Below, piece by piece: positions 11,443 through 24,700 of a stretch of DNA of 64,000 bases. Below the pieces are notes generated by a model. The model made no database searches. It was not told where the DNA came from and saw nothing but the letters and a program-made list of their open reading frames with translations. How positions within the stretch are numbered: position 1 is the stretch's first letter; every line of letters begins with the position of its first letter. The DNA is from Gamsiella multidivaricata (lineage: Eukaryota > Mortierellomycota > Mortierellomycetes > Mortierellales > Mortierellaceae): contig NW_026251736.1 of NCBI RefSeq assembly GCF_025024155.1, positions 310,001 to 374,000 on the forward strand, in the 5' to 3' direction. The translations under genes were made by a program, and so were the position numbers.

Positions 11443-14253
11443 ATGGGTCAATCTTCCTCCACACCCTCGTCTTCCTCACCTTCTTCCAACTCTTCCTTCA
11501 GAAACGGAAGACGCTCCACCCACCCGTCTTCTTCTGCCTCTCCTTCTACACCCTCAGCCCGCTACACCGCCTCACCACCTTCGTCATCCTTAAATCAAGC
11601 ACCCTATCTCAGCCGCTCCAACAGCGACCGCAATCACCAACACATGGTCCATCAACACCAACCACCGCCGCCACAGCATGAACAGCAACAGCAACCACTA
11701 AACCAGCAACAACCCTCGTCTTCGTCTTCAAGAGTGCTGCGCTCCACCACAGAGAGGCGACGTCGAGCCAACCTCTTCTCGTCCTTCTACCCTCTACTCT
11801 CACGTAATTCATCCAACTCGAACAGCACTAATTCAAGTCAAGACAATGATGGCACGAGTACATCTGGCACGAGTACATCCCAAACGATCAGACCGGAAGC
11901 ATCTGGAAGTAATACCAGCAACATCAGCCGCGCAGCTGTTGTTCGGCCTGAACGACCTCCCTCTCGTCCCAGTATAGTGGCCGCAGCAACAGGGAGCTCT
12001 GGTCTGGTTCCTCGGTCCTCGACCCGGTCCCCTAGTCTACAGCCCCCCAACACAGCCTCAGGAGGGCGTACTCCTCGTGGTCTGACCAGAGTACAGCGCA
12101 TGTACGACGAGCAATCGATCCGTAGTACACGCAGCTCTAGCAGAGCATCCAGTGTTGTTGCAGTCGGTCCACCCATCAATGCCTCGCCCAGCTCGACTGT
12201 CCCGCATAGCTCGAGCATCGAATACATGGACATCGATCCTGAATCTGTCGGTTTAGTCCCAGATCAGCAGCTTCTCACCTCAGCAAGCACGGCTTCAGCA
12301 CCAGACGAGCATATGCAGCAGCACCAGCAGCACCAGCAGCACCAGCAGCACCAGCATCAAGGCCCTGCACTCACCGACTTTGTCGCCTCGAGAACGGAAC
12401 GGCCTCCTTCCCGCAGTGCTGCATCAACACCTTCTAGAACGAGAGCATCACAGGAGCCCGCCTCTTCAGCCTTCAGCAACAATGCCGGTTCAGACAACTT
12501 TTCTCTATTTGCTGGATTCTCGAATCCGCGCGGAGGAACTTCAATTTCGTCAAGTCTATTGCCCATCCGACCAGATTCGGACGATGAAGATGAGCAGGAT
12601 ACGGGCATGGATCGCGACGGACAGACGTCAGGCAGCGCTGGCCCATCAATATCGCGCGCCAGACGCCAGCTCACTGCCGAGGTTGTTGCTGATTTAATTC
12701 ATCAGCAGTTTGTGCAGTCGCTGCAGGAAACCCACGATAACGCCTCTTCTGCTGCTGAAGCTACTTTAGAGGATGCTCGTACAGAGGATCAAGAAGAGCG
12801 TATAGCAGACGGCACGCAATCATCCGGCGACAACACTGATGGCGGCTTTTCTTCGACGGTGGACCGTCAGGATGAGGACCGCACTTCCGCAGCTCTTCAT
12901 CGCATACGCCTCCGCTCATCCAGCGTGAGAGGCCTTCTAGGCTATCAACCTACTGATGAGTCAAATGCCGACGAAAGATCCTTGACGCAGACAACCAATG
13001 AGGACAACGCGCAAGACGTCACCGCAGACACTCAGGCAGGCGACAATACAACACATCCTACCACTAACGACATAGACAGGTCGCAGTTTTTGTTGAATCA
13101 CCTTCCATTCTTTGTACGACTGCTTGCTGACTTCAGTCGAGGAGTCCGACCTACCACAGGAGATGATGTGGAAGGCGAGCGGTCTACTGAGTCTGGTGGA
13201 AACTCTCAATCCGCAGAGGGTACAAGCTCTGACGGCATCGACGCGGACGCTGACGCTGTGATCGGTGTAGACACATCATCTGGCTCATCTTCTGGCACGG
13301 CAGCATCCGATCCTGACACTACCGCGCGACCCCGACGACACCAAACCACTATTCGCTTCATCCAGATTGGTGGCGGGCTTGGTGCAGGACTCCGATCCCG
13401 CCATGGAGGTGCTGCAGGTGGTCAAGAGGATGATGAGGACGGAGAGCGCGAAGGCCAGACTGAGCGCACCGGCGATGACGTTGGAGAAGCCGTCATCATG
13501 TTCTTGACTGGACCCGCTCTTGACGGCCAGTCTGATACAGATTCGACCGACACAGCTACGGCTGACAATTCTGATGATACTGACGCGGCAAGGTCACGAC
13601 AGCGCCAGCGAGCGCCGTGGGTTGTCATGACACTTTCTGGAGCATGTAAGCTTACGACAATGCTGAACTGGACTTCGAATCGTGACAATCTTACAGGAAC
13701 GATAGCTAATATTATTTCCCTTTCTTTGATACTATAGATATTAACAGCTTGATGGCTGCGGGTGCAAATGGTGAGGGAGGCACAAACTATGACGATCTCT
13801 GGATGCTTTCCAATCTTATCGGACCTGCTCGTCCTATCACGACAACGCAGGAAGCAATCGACAATGCAGGATTTCCGGTCGGCCGTTTCGAGCACGAAGT
13901 GCAAGGCATGCGCAACATCACAACACTCGGCGATGGCACTAGGTGCTTAGTCTGCATGAGCGAGTATGAGGAGGGAGAAGACATGCGCGCGCTCAAATGC
14001 AGGCACGGATTTCACTTGGAATGTATCGACAAGGTAAACACACTGGCCTATACCCTGTCAATGTTATGTTTATCAAATGTTGAGAGGCAGCATACTCACC
14101 CTTTTATTTCCATCTTACCAACTTTCTTCGCTGTCATAGTGGCTCACAACGGGCGCAAACAAATGTCCAGTCTGTCGAACTGCAGCTGTCGTGACTGAAC
14201 CACCGCCAGCAGAGCCCGATGTTAGCGTCGCTCGAGCCGTCAATGAGGAATAG
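11443..14253 (+). CDS. RING-H2 E3 ubiquitin ligase, large disordered N-terminus
   Basis: Likely ubiquitin ligase. Start ATG 11443 gives MGQSSSTPSS, where Gly2 followed by a small Ser-rich stretch fits an N-myristoylation signal, so membrane anchoring is possible. About 700 residues of Ser/Pro/Gln-rich disorder follow, with an acidic patch (PDSDDEDEQD). Exon 1 ends at about 13647 (SGA, donor gtaagc) and exon 2 opens after actatag (YINSLMAAGANGEGG). Exon 2 contains LIGPARPITTTQEAIDNAGF and the first half of the RING (CLVCMSEYEEGEDMR, CRHGFHLECIDK). A further intron splits the RING. The last exon gives WLTTGANKCPVC, completing a C3H2C3 RING, and ends at TAG 14251-14253. The C-terminal RING with this preceding block is shared by a group of fungal RING proteins whose substrates I cannot name. 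Confidence 0.88.
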
Positions 14254-14602
14254 TGGGCACAGCAGGACAACCTCCATAGACTCGGATGCGACGCCACTCT
14301 ATTGTACTTTGCGGCAATGTCTTCACGCATTTTCTTTATTCACGGCCACCCATGCTTTGTAAAATAACTATCATTGCGACCTTTTGTACCATATCATGCG
14401 AGCGACAAGCACAGAACTTTTTATTTTCAGCTCCCACAGTTGACTGCTCTTCTCTATCCCTCTTCTTTTATCTCTGACTTGTTTTCTTGTTCTGAACATG
14501 TACAATACACCAACACCCAACGAAAACTATAGTGATCAATAATTAGAGCGAAAATAACAACTTGAACTTGGTGCCTCTCACAAAAACAAAAAATAAAAAA
14601 AA

Positions 14603-15207
14603 TCACTCTTCTGAACGCAGGATCATGCTTTTGAATATATCATCGGCGGTAGTCCAGGCGACGACATTGTCCCGTTTGAATGCCTCATAATCCCAGGGTC
14701 TATTCAAATCAAGGTGTTCGAGGGGTCCTGTGAAGAGGTAGACAAATGCGTCGACGGTGGACTCGGCTTCGTAGCTCTGTTGCTTCTCAGCTGTGAACCG
14801 GGCAGGGACCTGACCATGGATGGTGACAGGCAGTGAAGTGCGAGGATATTCTGGTCCCTCGAATTGGTCGAGTCTACGACGTTCTGCATCAGAGTGTCCA
14901 AAGACTAAGAGACCTTCGACAATTTCATTGGGGTCCTTGGACACGATCATTCCAGGAAATGGTTGGTTGTGGTATGTGTACCTTGTGTAGCCCTGATAGC
15001 AAGAGGACGAGAGAATGTTTTTAGAGGAAAGAAATGGCTATTGAGCGGTGTCGATAGCTAATCGACGGCATTTACTTTGACAGAGGCACGGACGATAAAG
15101 AGATCGGTGCCTGGCTTTGGACGAGTGACGGCATTGAGGACTCTTGGCTCCATGAGCGAGCCATAGAAGAAGCAGGGCTGAGATGTCCGCTCAGTCACTG
15201 AAGGCAT
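14603..15207 (-). CDS. AIG2/gamma-glutamylcyclotransferase-like protein, copy B
   Basis: Paralogue of the gene at 6384-7109 on the opposite strand. Start ATG 15207-15205 gives MPSVTERTSQPCFFYGSLME, with the same FFYGSLMEPR signature. Exon 1 ends at 15076 (ASVK, donor gtaaat) and exon 2 begins at 14993 (GYTRYTYHNQPFPGM), so the intron sits at the same phase-0 position as intron 1 of copy A. Later shared blocks are EIVEGLLVFG, RLDQFEGPEY, TVDAFVYLFTG and RPWDYEAFKRDNVVAW. Copy B lacks the second intron of copy A. The reaction is probably a gamma-glutamyl-type cyclotransfer, but the substrate is not inferable from sequence. The two copies diverge clearly in the middle and at the tails, so the duplication is not recent. 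Confidence 0.85.
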
Positions 15208-18200
15208 ATTTAGATATATTGGTCCTTGGAAGGGTAAGTGGGTATACGAAGGGCTCGTCCTTGGTCTGTTCGTAGGGGAAGAGATAGAGTGAGGGAAAGA
15301 GGGGAGGAACGGCGGATTTCTTGGTGCCTTCCTTATGGTATTTATACTAGAAAAAGTGATTGTGAGTTCTATGAAGATGGCCTGTGAACTTCAATCATAC
15401 GCATGGATGGATGAAGTACATTGGGGGGAGCATCGTCCACCTGACTCATGGTGACATTCCCGCAACAGAAAAAAAAAAAAAAAAAGCGCGTTTTAAGGTT
15501 CAAGTCGCCACCAATTTTGAACCAGTCGCTAACCTTATTTGAACCACCGACGATCTCCCCTGGATGCGTAGCCGTGTGGTTCGACTTTTGCCCCCATTGG
15601 GTCACTCAACGCCACCAATTGTCGACTTGTACGTTCATAGAAACATATGTAAATGGTTCAATAAATGCGAGGCCAAACAAGCATATTCACGGGTGAGCGC
15701 TATGCATCTCCATCTTTTTTGGGGAAGTTGGATCATACACACCCATTCCATGGATGCTGTATTTGTGTTGACATAAAGACGAAACAGGGCAAAACGATCT
15801 GATTCAGGATGAATGCAGAAAGCAACATGGGCATTGCACATGGCTCCTGTCTTGTTCTCCATGAGTTCCCTTTTCCCACGACTATTTCCTTCCCTTTTTT
15901 TTTTTTTTTTTGTAGTGAAGTAAAGAGAATAAGGCCCCAAAGGGGGCCTTCAAAAATTTGTTCGCATTACCGCGCAATATAATGCGATTCGATCCTCAGA
16001 TGGTCAACAACTCTGGTGCTTCTGCTCGCTCCTAGGTATGCGTGCCCGACCCCATCATTAAGTGTCCCTGTCTACCCATTGTGTGTGGGGATTAGAGTGC
16101 GCGTCACGTTCACGCTGGAGACTTTCAGGGGAAGAGTGCGTACCAAAAAGGTCATTGCATTCCGCTAGCCATTGTCTAGGACCATAGAGGTCTGAGCCAT
16201 TTATGAGGAAGAAGAGAAGGGAAAAGAATGGTCTTTTTATACTGGAAGGCGGTAGTCACTCGGAACAACTGATCAAACCGTTGGATCATGTTCGTCCATT
16301 TGCAATTGTGGGACCCTTTGTTCAAAAGCACAGCAGTCAATTTGCATGTATGAGACAGCGCATGACTTTTATTCAGTAATGCTGTTGAAGTGAACTTCCA
16401 ACCGTATTTTACAGCGATCAAAGAAGAAGTTTTCCTGGCACACACATAATCGAAACAGCGCTGCAGACATCCTGCTTCTTCGACTGCTCTGAGTCCTCAA
16501 GAGTCGGTTAGCTAATCAACGCAGCCGACCATATCGAATACGAGGGTGGACCTTGGCCGCTCTCATAGTAGGACGGCGACTATTTTTTTCGTATGAAGCA
16601 CGACATGTCATAGTGCTATGAGTAATCGTTGACAGCATAAGAATGGATGCATCGCTCCTTGCAAAGACACCTTCATGCGTCTGGGACACCGCTCCTTTCA
16701 TGAGGCAGAGGAGTGCCAGCCAAGTTTCTTCATCCGCAGAATGGCACCATGTACGTAGAGGCACACGTACTTATTGTATGAGGATGCGACCGTTTTCATT
16801 TTTCTTTTGTACACACACAGAATATCCTCCCATTAATCCATACATCCATCCATCTATTGATGACACGAATGGCGCCGCGGTGTCTCGCAGTATATTACTG
16901 TGCGAATGGAGCTGATCGTTCTGCTTCGTGAGTTGTGATCTGTGCCCATGGCTGCAAGATGCTGCGCCTGTGCCTGAGCCCACCTTTTAATTTCTAACGC
17001 CCTTATTTTTTTCTCACACTTGTTTACTCCCCCTCTGCTTCGCCCATCTGTGTCTCTGCTCCATTATCCGAGCAAGACCCAACCCGGTCAGTGATCCAAG
17101 AGCTGCATTAGCCATACAACTGCAGCGAATCACCACAGAGGCCAGTAGAGTCTCAGAAAGGTATATCTTGAATGTCCAACTTCTGCTACTCCCCCTCTGG
17201 TGGATACAAATGGCATCGTTCTTTTTTCTGGCACCAAAAGTCTAGCGCCAGAGAGTTTTTGCGACTTGGTTCCAACAATGTCCCTTTCTCCACCAGGCAG
17301 CAGATGCTACTCCACTCTGCCGCATTTGGGCAATTGATCATAACGGCCTCGATGGCAGCGCGACCCAGTCCATTGAGTCTCATCACGGAGGAGCTTGGAG
17401 TGCACAAAGGTATAGTTGATATGCATTATTTGCTGTTGTGCTTGTGGATGATGGATTTTTGTACACATTTTTCTCGCCTTTTAACTCTTGTCCCTCTTTG
17501 AACTGCTTCTCTTGCAGCCTTCGCTCCCTTTAACCTCGAGTGAGACGCGGCATCAAGCATGTACCGTCCGCTCATAATTAGAACCCCAGTCTAATCAGAC
17601 CTAGTGCTGGACAAACGCAAAGGGGCGAGTGCGTGATGGGTTCAAGGTAGTGGTGGAGCGGGTAGCGAGGAGGCAGGGAGCAGTGCTGGTTGTGGCCGAA
17701 CAGCAGACCGCTCTCTCGTAGCTGAAGAGCAACAGTCTCCGAGACCCGGGGGTTGCTGGTCGCGAATTCGACGGGAGATGGCCAATGTGTACAAGGTACA
17801 AGAGAGAGTGAACGAATGGAATAATGCCATAGACGATGGGAAAGGCAGGTGTGAAGGGGTAGCAAAAAAGTGCGGCCGATGGGCAGTGGAAGGGACCAAG
17901 AGATGGACTATCATCCAGGTAAGCATTGTTTCCTCCAATATGTTTCAATGACATTGCGAATGAAGTTCCCTACCAACAGTTTATTTTTTATTTCATCTTA
18001 TTTTTTTTCATCGTGAACACCAACTAGAAAGCCTGGAGTCGATGCCATACTGGCAATGAGGCTGGTTATCACACGCATACTCGCTCTTCGGAGCTGTTGG
18101 TCGTAAATCACTGCTCCAGTCACTGGTCGCGATGTCAGTAGCATTATCAACAAGGACTGCAGCTTCGGTCATAGCTGCGTCAGCCTGTGCCTACACTACC

Positions 18201-18578
18201 AAGTCCGCGCGCCATCAGAATATGAATGTCATCAAAATTGACAAGCAAACGAAAATGACTCGTTACGGTAGCAATGGCACACACAAAGACATCTCGGAGA
18301 GGACATCCAAACAGCATCGGTGGTATTTCGATCGCGACTTGACGATGACTTGAATTCGAAAGTCCTCAAACGCACAAGCAAAGCGACATCATCTACTATA
18401 TCGATAAAAGCGAAATCGACCGAGGCAAGCGAACGATCGTGGGGATCAAATACAACTCCTGCGGACTCGAGGCGGATCATGATCGTCAAAGCACCCTCTT
18501 TTATTTTACATTGCGGATGTGGGATGGTATACATACATACAAGAAAATGGCAAGCCAAGATTGACTGGGACGGCGCTA
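15208..18578. other. Gene-poor region, 3.4 kb
   Basis: No protein or RNA gene that I can support. The stretch contains homopolymer runs (poly-A at about 15469-15485, poly-T at about 15894-15911) and several open frames of 60-120 codons on both strands with no recognisable motif or consistent splicing. The frames overlapping 17578-17954 on the minus strand are all low-complexity or overlapping alternatives. Decayed sequence or a rapidly evolving small gene cannot be excluded. Confidence 0.4.
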
Positions 18579-21070
18579 TCATGCGCTGTTGGATGCAGAG
18601 GCAGCCAAGGCTTCTTGCTGCTTGACGCGGCTCATGAACCCTGCGACACGAGACAGATCCAAGCTGGCGCCATCACTCTCGACCGCCAAGGTCAGGGGCA
18701 CCAGCATATCGTCGACTCTCTCGAGCGGGATATTGCAGCAGATGGCAATCACCTTCTTGCAGAGTAGTTCGTTTGCAGAAGTCTTGCTCCTCGTCTCGGC
18801 CAGCTCTCGTGATAGCTCCTCATCGTTCTTCTGGTAGGCATACACTCTGGACCGGAGCTGGATCACATCCCGCTCTGCTATCCTCTCCCGTGTCAGATCT
18901 GTTGTAGGTTGCTCAGACATGGTGCCTCCGTCGTTATTGCCAAAACCAGTGGTAGAATGCAGAACTGGCTTCCGAACATTGAACGAGGAATCAATATCCT
19001 CATTTGCCCGGGTTGTCTTGCCAGTGTATCCCTTAAGGCGACGGGTCTTTTGTGATTCCTCGTCTAGCGAAGCTTCCAAGTTCTTGATCTTCTGATGGGC
19101 TTCTTCCAGCTGTCGGACCTGAGAGCGACACTGACTGATGGTCTTCCGTGTCTCTGTGAGTTCGCGGGTGGCCTGTCGAAGTAGCACCTGTGTGTCCTTG
19201 AGCTGACTGTTCTTGGCCAAGATCTCTTGCGAAAACTCTAAATCCAACCCTTCGACCATCTTTTGCACGACTAATAAGGTTTTTTTGGATGGTAAAGCGA
19301 TCAGACATTCGGCATATAGATACAACACATGAATGGTTTTGAACATTGGATGTTAGCAAAGAAGAGGAGTACTTACCTGATACAACTTCTCTACCACGCT
19401 TTGCATTCTGTTCACTTATGGGTAGCTCTGTCGATGGCGGCTGGACGTAATTGCGTGGCATGAATGGCTGTTCCGTTGGCCCAGACTATTTTTATCGTGA
19501 TCGGAAGAATGTTTAAAGATCAATATCAGCTTCAGGATATTCCTTTCAAAAACGTGAACAATACATAAAACGAGGGCTAGAAACTTACAGGGATGTCGTC
19601 GATACCAAAGTCTCCAGCCTTTAATCCGACCTTATTTTCGAGCTCCCGGTTTGCGCCCACATCGATCAAAAACTTTGCCAGATACCGATCGCCCACACGA
19701 GCCGCAATCGTCAGTGCCGTATCGCCATTCTTATCCTGCACATCGACCAAGGACGAGAAATCACCCCCATGTCTCGCAATCCACTCCAGCAAACACTCCA
19801 TGTAATAATGAGCCGACGCTGCGCGACCACGCATGCCCGCTGTGACCGCGATATGATGCAGCAATGTCCGGTTCTTGCGGTCGACCAGTGGAATTGCATG
19901 GTGTAGGATATCGAGCAGGTGTGGGAACGATTGTCTGTCGAAATTGTTGGTCACGAGGACTGCACGAACTAGTGCTGATTCTCCATTGAGGTTAACCCGG
20001 CGCACGCCCGCATGCTTCTGAACCAGGAGTTCTAGAACCGGAATTCGCGCCAATGCAGCGGCCCAATGCAGAGCTGTGTGGCCCTGGTCGTCAATAACAA
20101 GATCGATATCCAGATCTTCTGGTTCCGTGGGGTCGGTTAGCAACGATGGGATTTCCTCAGTCTCGTCGTTCAGGAAAATGGCCATCAGGATGGACCGGTA
20201 TTTCTCGACGCCCTCTAGGAGCTCGTCTATGCTTTGGTTATCGATGGCTGGTTTGCTGGACGGCAAAAGTTCGGTTTCATCGCGCTCATAGTCCATGATC
20301 ATGTCGCGTTCGACTGAATAGTCCCGATCATAGGGCGAGGGCGACTGGTTGGCCTTGATTCGTTTCCGTGGTGGTAACTCTGAACTCCAACGAGGAGATG
20401 GTGGTATCGAGGGCGAGGGCGCATTAAAGGATGGTTGGAGCGGGGACGGGGTCATGGAGGCTGCATTAAAGGTTTGTAATCCGGCTGCTGGTTTTGCAGA
20501 AGAGCTCCTTGCACGTTTGGTGGAGGATGTACGTGGTGAGGCGGATCCCTTGAGTTGTTTTTTGACGCTGTGGGCGGTCTTTTGGCCCATTACCATTTCT
20601 TTGGTGGGTGTGACATTGTCGATCTCACCCGGGAGGACGTTGTGGTCGAAGAGCGGGCGTAGCAGAGGCTCGACCTTGTATTCTATTGCGAGATCCTTGC
20701 CTCTTTGGAATGGAATCCTATGTCGAGAAGGTGCGGCATGTATTAGCGCCTTAGTTTACAAGGCAGTGGATAGTGCAGCTGTCTTGTTCATTCCGAGTTT
20801 AGGAAGTATCGGATATGAATTGACAAGACGAGTTATTTACCATGTGCCTTGGTATTTGCCGTAGCCGCCTTGGACTTTTTCGTGCTCACCTGTGAGGACG
20901 TCGCGCTCGAGGATCTTTGTGCGCTTGCCCTTTTCCATACCGGCGACTTTGAGGATCTGGGTCGCGTTCAGGTAAGAGTCCTGCTTGCGACGCATAACGG
21001 CGATGCCGCGACACATGAACTCGTAGACATGCACGCCAGAGTAGACGGCCGTGTAGACGTTTCCTGACAT
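18579..21070 (-). CDS. MBP1: APSES transcription factor of the MBP1/SWI4/Res type
   Basis: DNA-binding subunit of an MBF/SBF-like complex that drives G1/S genes by binding MCB-type sites. Start ATG 21070-21068 gives [18 protein letters not shown], which matches the family N-terminus; upstream in-frame ATGs are judged to be leader. The APSES/KilA-N domain spans about residues 1-110 ([13 protein letters not shown], then [13 protein letters not shown], spliced to [10 protein letters not shown]). Ankyrin repeats follow ([40 protein letters not shown] at about 19720-19650). A short exon near 19490-19390 leads into a C-terminal coiled coil ([19 protein letters not shown]) and the end region that in the family binds SWI6-like partners. 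The stop is TGA at 18581-18579. At least four exons. Whether it is the Mbp1 or the Res2 orthologue cannot be told by eye. Confidence 0.92.
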
Positions 21071-21721
21071 GGATGAGGTGCCTGTCTGTCTGTTGTTGTT
21101 GTTGTTGCTGTTGTTCGCTGGCTTGCTGTGTGCTATGTCCCTGAAGGTGGGCAAGGTGGTGTGGATGGGAATGGTGATTGTCGCGTCTTGTTTTTGATCG
21201 GGGCGATGTGTTGGAGGGTGGAAGGAGACGCGTCTGTCCTGTTGTGGAGACATGGATCCCGTGGTGCTGGTCGATCTCCTATTAAGGGGTTTCATCAGGC
21301 ACCCCTGTCTGTCGTGGGGCAAATAAAAACGCGACTATTTATTAATAGGCACTGGGATATCCACGGGCTGTGCTTGTATACTATCGACCAGGCAGCAGAG
21401 GCTGTACCCTCGTCCGCCCTGCCCGCGACTCTTGGGCTTGGATAGCCTAGCATAGACTACCAATGAACCCGATATGGAATGACTGGTCGTGTTGGCCCCA
21501 GTTTACTCCTATCTTGTTGCGCAGGCAGTAAAGGACGCACGTACTTTGTCGGGAAAAACAAAGACAGGAACAGGGGAGAACTGAAAGACTAAAAAAAAAA
21601 AAAAGGCCGGCAAAGGTCTTTCTTTCCTTCCCCCCTAGACTACTCCACTCCAGTCCCACTCATTTCCACTACCGCAAGCCCATTCAGCTTCATTCCCTCA
21701 TTCAGCTTACATTCACCATCG
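21071..21721. other. Divergent intergenic region between MBP1 and TBC1D13
   Basis: This is the 5' flank of both neighbours. It contains one MCB hexamer (see separate entry), a poly-A run at about 21590-21604 and a C/T-rich stretch just before the TBC1D13 start. No gene is seen. Confidence 0.5.
21228..21233. promoter_or_regulatory. ACGCGT element (candidate MCB box) upstream of MBP1
   Basis: The palindrome ACGCGT lies about 158 bp upstream of the MBP1 start. In yeasts this is the binding site of MBF, whose DNA-binding subunit is the MBP1 family, so autoregulation is plausible. The hexamer occurs elsewhere in the window, including inside genes, so a single copy is weak evidence. Confidence 0.3.
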
Positions 21722-24700
21722 ATGGAATCATACATTGCAAGGTAGCAAACAAGAGGACACTGCCGCCGTTATTAAGACAATGAAATATAAATATAATTGA
21801 GGCAGAACACTTACACGAATGCGGACTGGACCAAAAATGTGTAGAATAAGCCAATTCGAAGAATATCTGGCCCCAGGCGATGGACAAACCCTTTGCTTGA
21901 AAGAGTTCAAGAGCCTCTGTTTCGGTGGTAAGCTCAACGGCAATATACCTTATTAATAGAATCGTCTCAAATGGCATTTAGTCACGATACACTCGATCGT
22001 ATTTTACATATCAACTCATAGGCATCCCTGATAAGCCAGGACTTCGTCAGATATGCTGGAAGGTACCATGAAACCCCCTTCAAGCGTCAACATCTCTTCC
22101 TTGAGCGAAGAAGAGAAAGGAAGGCACAATGAGATTAATCTCCATATTGCGTCCCTAGATCCTGCTCGGATATCTGCCTCCCGATAAATCTCGATGGGAT
22201 GTTGTATTGATGGAGCAGAGGAGACTGTACTATGTAAGCCATGACTCAATGAACTCTGAGCAACCATTATAGCAGGGAGAAAATCGCCTAGGAATATTCA
22301 GTTCTGGCCGATAACCATACTTCTTAGAGCTTTGTTAAAGATCTGATCGTTGATCCCGAACTGGAAGTACCAAGCGATTTCAATGGCGACGAAGAGGTAT
22401 CAGTCGTTTATTTTCGCAAGGAACAGGTTACCACAAAATATTCCTGAACATGAAGCATTGAAACATCCGCATCCTCCGCTCGATTCTCAGGCATTAGCGG
22501 ACAAAGACGATGAGTGGTCATTATTCTTGCAGGACAACAAAACCCTCGAGCAGATCGATAAGGATGTACGGAGGACCCTTCCTGACTTTGCGTTCTTTCA
22601 GCTGCCGATACCATACTCCTCGCATTGTCCGCTCAGCATCGAACCGAAACGACGAAAGCCAAAAAAGATAAGGCCAACCTGCACACAGGAAACGAATGCC
22701 AGATCAACGACAGCATTACCAGGAATGGCGACTGTTGCGAGTTCCGGTTCGACCGGCTCGCTCCCCGCTGCTGGATTCGTGCAAAGACAGAGGACAATAC
22801 ATGGGACCAGCATGGACTTGAAACGGGCCTCTATAACCCGTACCACGACTCCGACTCTTAAAAGGCGTCAGACAATTACTGTAGCGTCTCCGATGGCAGA
22901 GGAAAAGGTTGAAAAACTAGAGGACACGAATGGTTATCAGCAGCCGATTACTTCTTCATCATTTACGAACTCTGGATTTGAAGCACCCCCTATGTCCGTC
23001 TCAAATGGGTTCAGAACACCTATCAGCTATCCTTCGCCATTACCGTCGAGGCTGAGAGATATGGCGACGGCAATGGCTGACATCGATGACGATGACAGGG
23101 AAGATGACGAAGACTCTCATCTACCAGAATATCTCTTCTCACCCATACCGACCCGTCGATCCCTTTTCAAGCGCGTTGCGCATCTCAATCAGGATTTCGG
23201 ATCTCGCCAGCACCAACCACACACTCTGCAGGCATCGAGATCTAGGGATAGCGAGGCAAAGAAACGGCGAAACCAAAATGGAACAGGAACACAGCATGGA
23301 GAGCTACCGTTGTCGACCTCGCCAGAGTCATTGCCGCTGGATGAGGATGATGACAGCAGCCAGGATGAATTGCCACAGGATCTGCACTGGGAGGCCATCG
23401 AACGAATCTTGTTTATCTATGCAAAGCTGAATCCCGGCGTGGGGTATGTGCAGGGCATGAACGAGATTCTAGGGCCACTGTACTATTTACTTGCCAACGA
23501 CCCCGACGAAGTCAGCCGAGGTACGAGAAGCATCGAATTGCAATGCACACCAAAAGAAGCTTATTATGGAGGGATCATAATACGATATGACACTTCTCGT
23601 CTTCATTTGTTGAATAGCACATGCGGAAGCAGAGTCGTTCTGGCTGTTCCATTTGCTGATGGCGCATTTCCGTGACCACTTTGTGAGGTCCCTGGACCGT
23701 GATCGGACCAGCGGTATTGGATCGACAATAGCACGGATGAACTTTCGACTGCGACAGTTTGATGAACACTTGTGGCAAACCCTGGAGGGGAAGGGAATAG
23801 CACCGGAGTACTACAGTTTTCGATGGCTGACGGTCTTGTGTACGCAAGAGTTTGAGGTCCCGGACGTTTGGCGGATATGGGACTCTGTCTTGGCAGATAC
23901 TGGAGGCATGGAGAGGGACTATGACTTCTTGTTGGACTTTGGATGTGCGATGGTTTGGTAGGGTGATATGTTGCTGGCTGAGCGCTTTTGTACAATGGTA
24001 TGAATGCAACTAATAGTCATTCGCTTGCTTACTGTTTAAGTCATCTACGTGCAGAGCTTTTGCAAGGTGATTTTGCAGACAATATCAAGCTGCTCCAGGT
24101 AATAAGTGGTCAGAAGTTTGTTGTCTTCAAGGCACGTACGTCGCCCGAGCGCAAAGCGACACGATTACTGCTTTGTAACGAGTATTTTTTTATAATTATT
24201 ATTTTCATAATCGTATAGAACTATCCTCCAGTAGACATTCAGCCGATTCTTTGTCTCGCCGCCGTCATTCGTGATCAGCGCATAAAAAGCATACGCCGAC
24301 AGTCGAAAATGAACAGCGATATCAGGGATAATGCATCACGCCGCATCAGTGTCGACCTTCGAATCTGGAGCAGTCGCCGGTCTGTCAGCGACAACGACAT
24401 TCTTTCATTCTCGGAGAATGCTGCTCTTCATAGTCTCAAGGCCTTGACAATTGATGGGGTCAAGAACAGTGACCGATTGGACCATAACCTCGAAGGGATA
24501 GATCATCGTTCTCCGCTGTACGCCCCGTTGTCTGCGCCGATAACGAAGGATGGACCGCCTATCGTACTAGGACTGAGTATGGATGGCCTGATGTCGAGGA
24601 AATATGGGAATGGGCTTGTGTCCTCAAGTGCAGCGACTGATGGACGTCGATCGTCGAGTCTGGGCGCGGACAATTTCACGATCGATCAAGGTGCCCGTCC

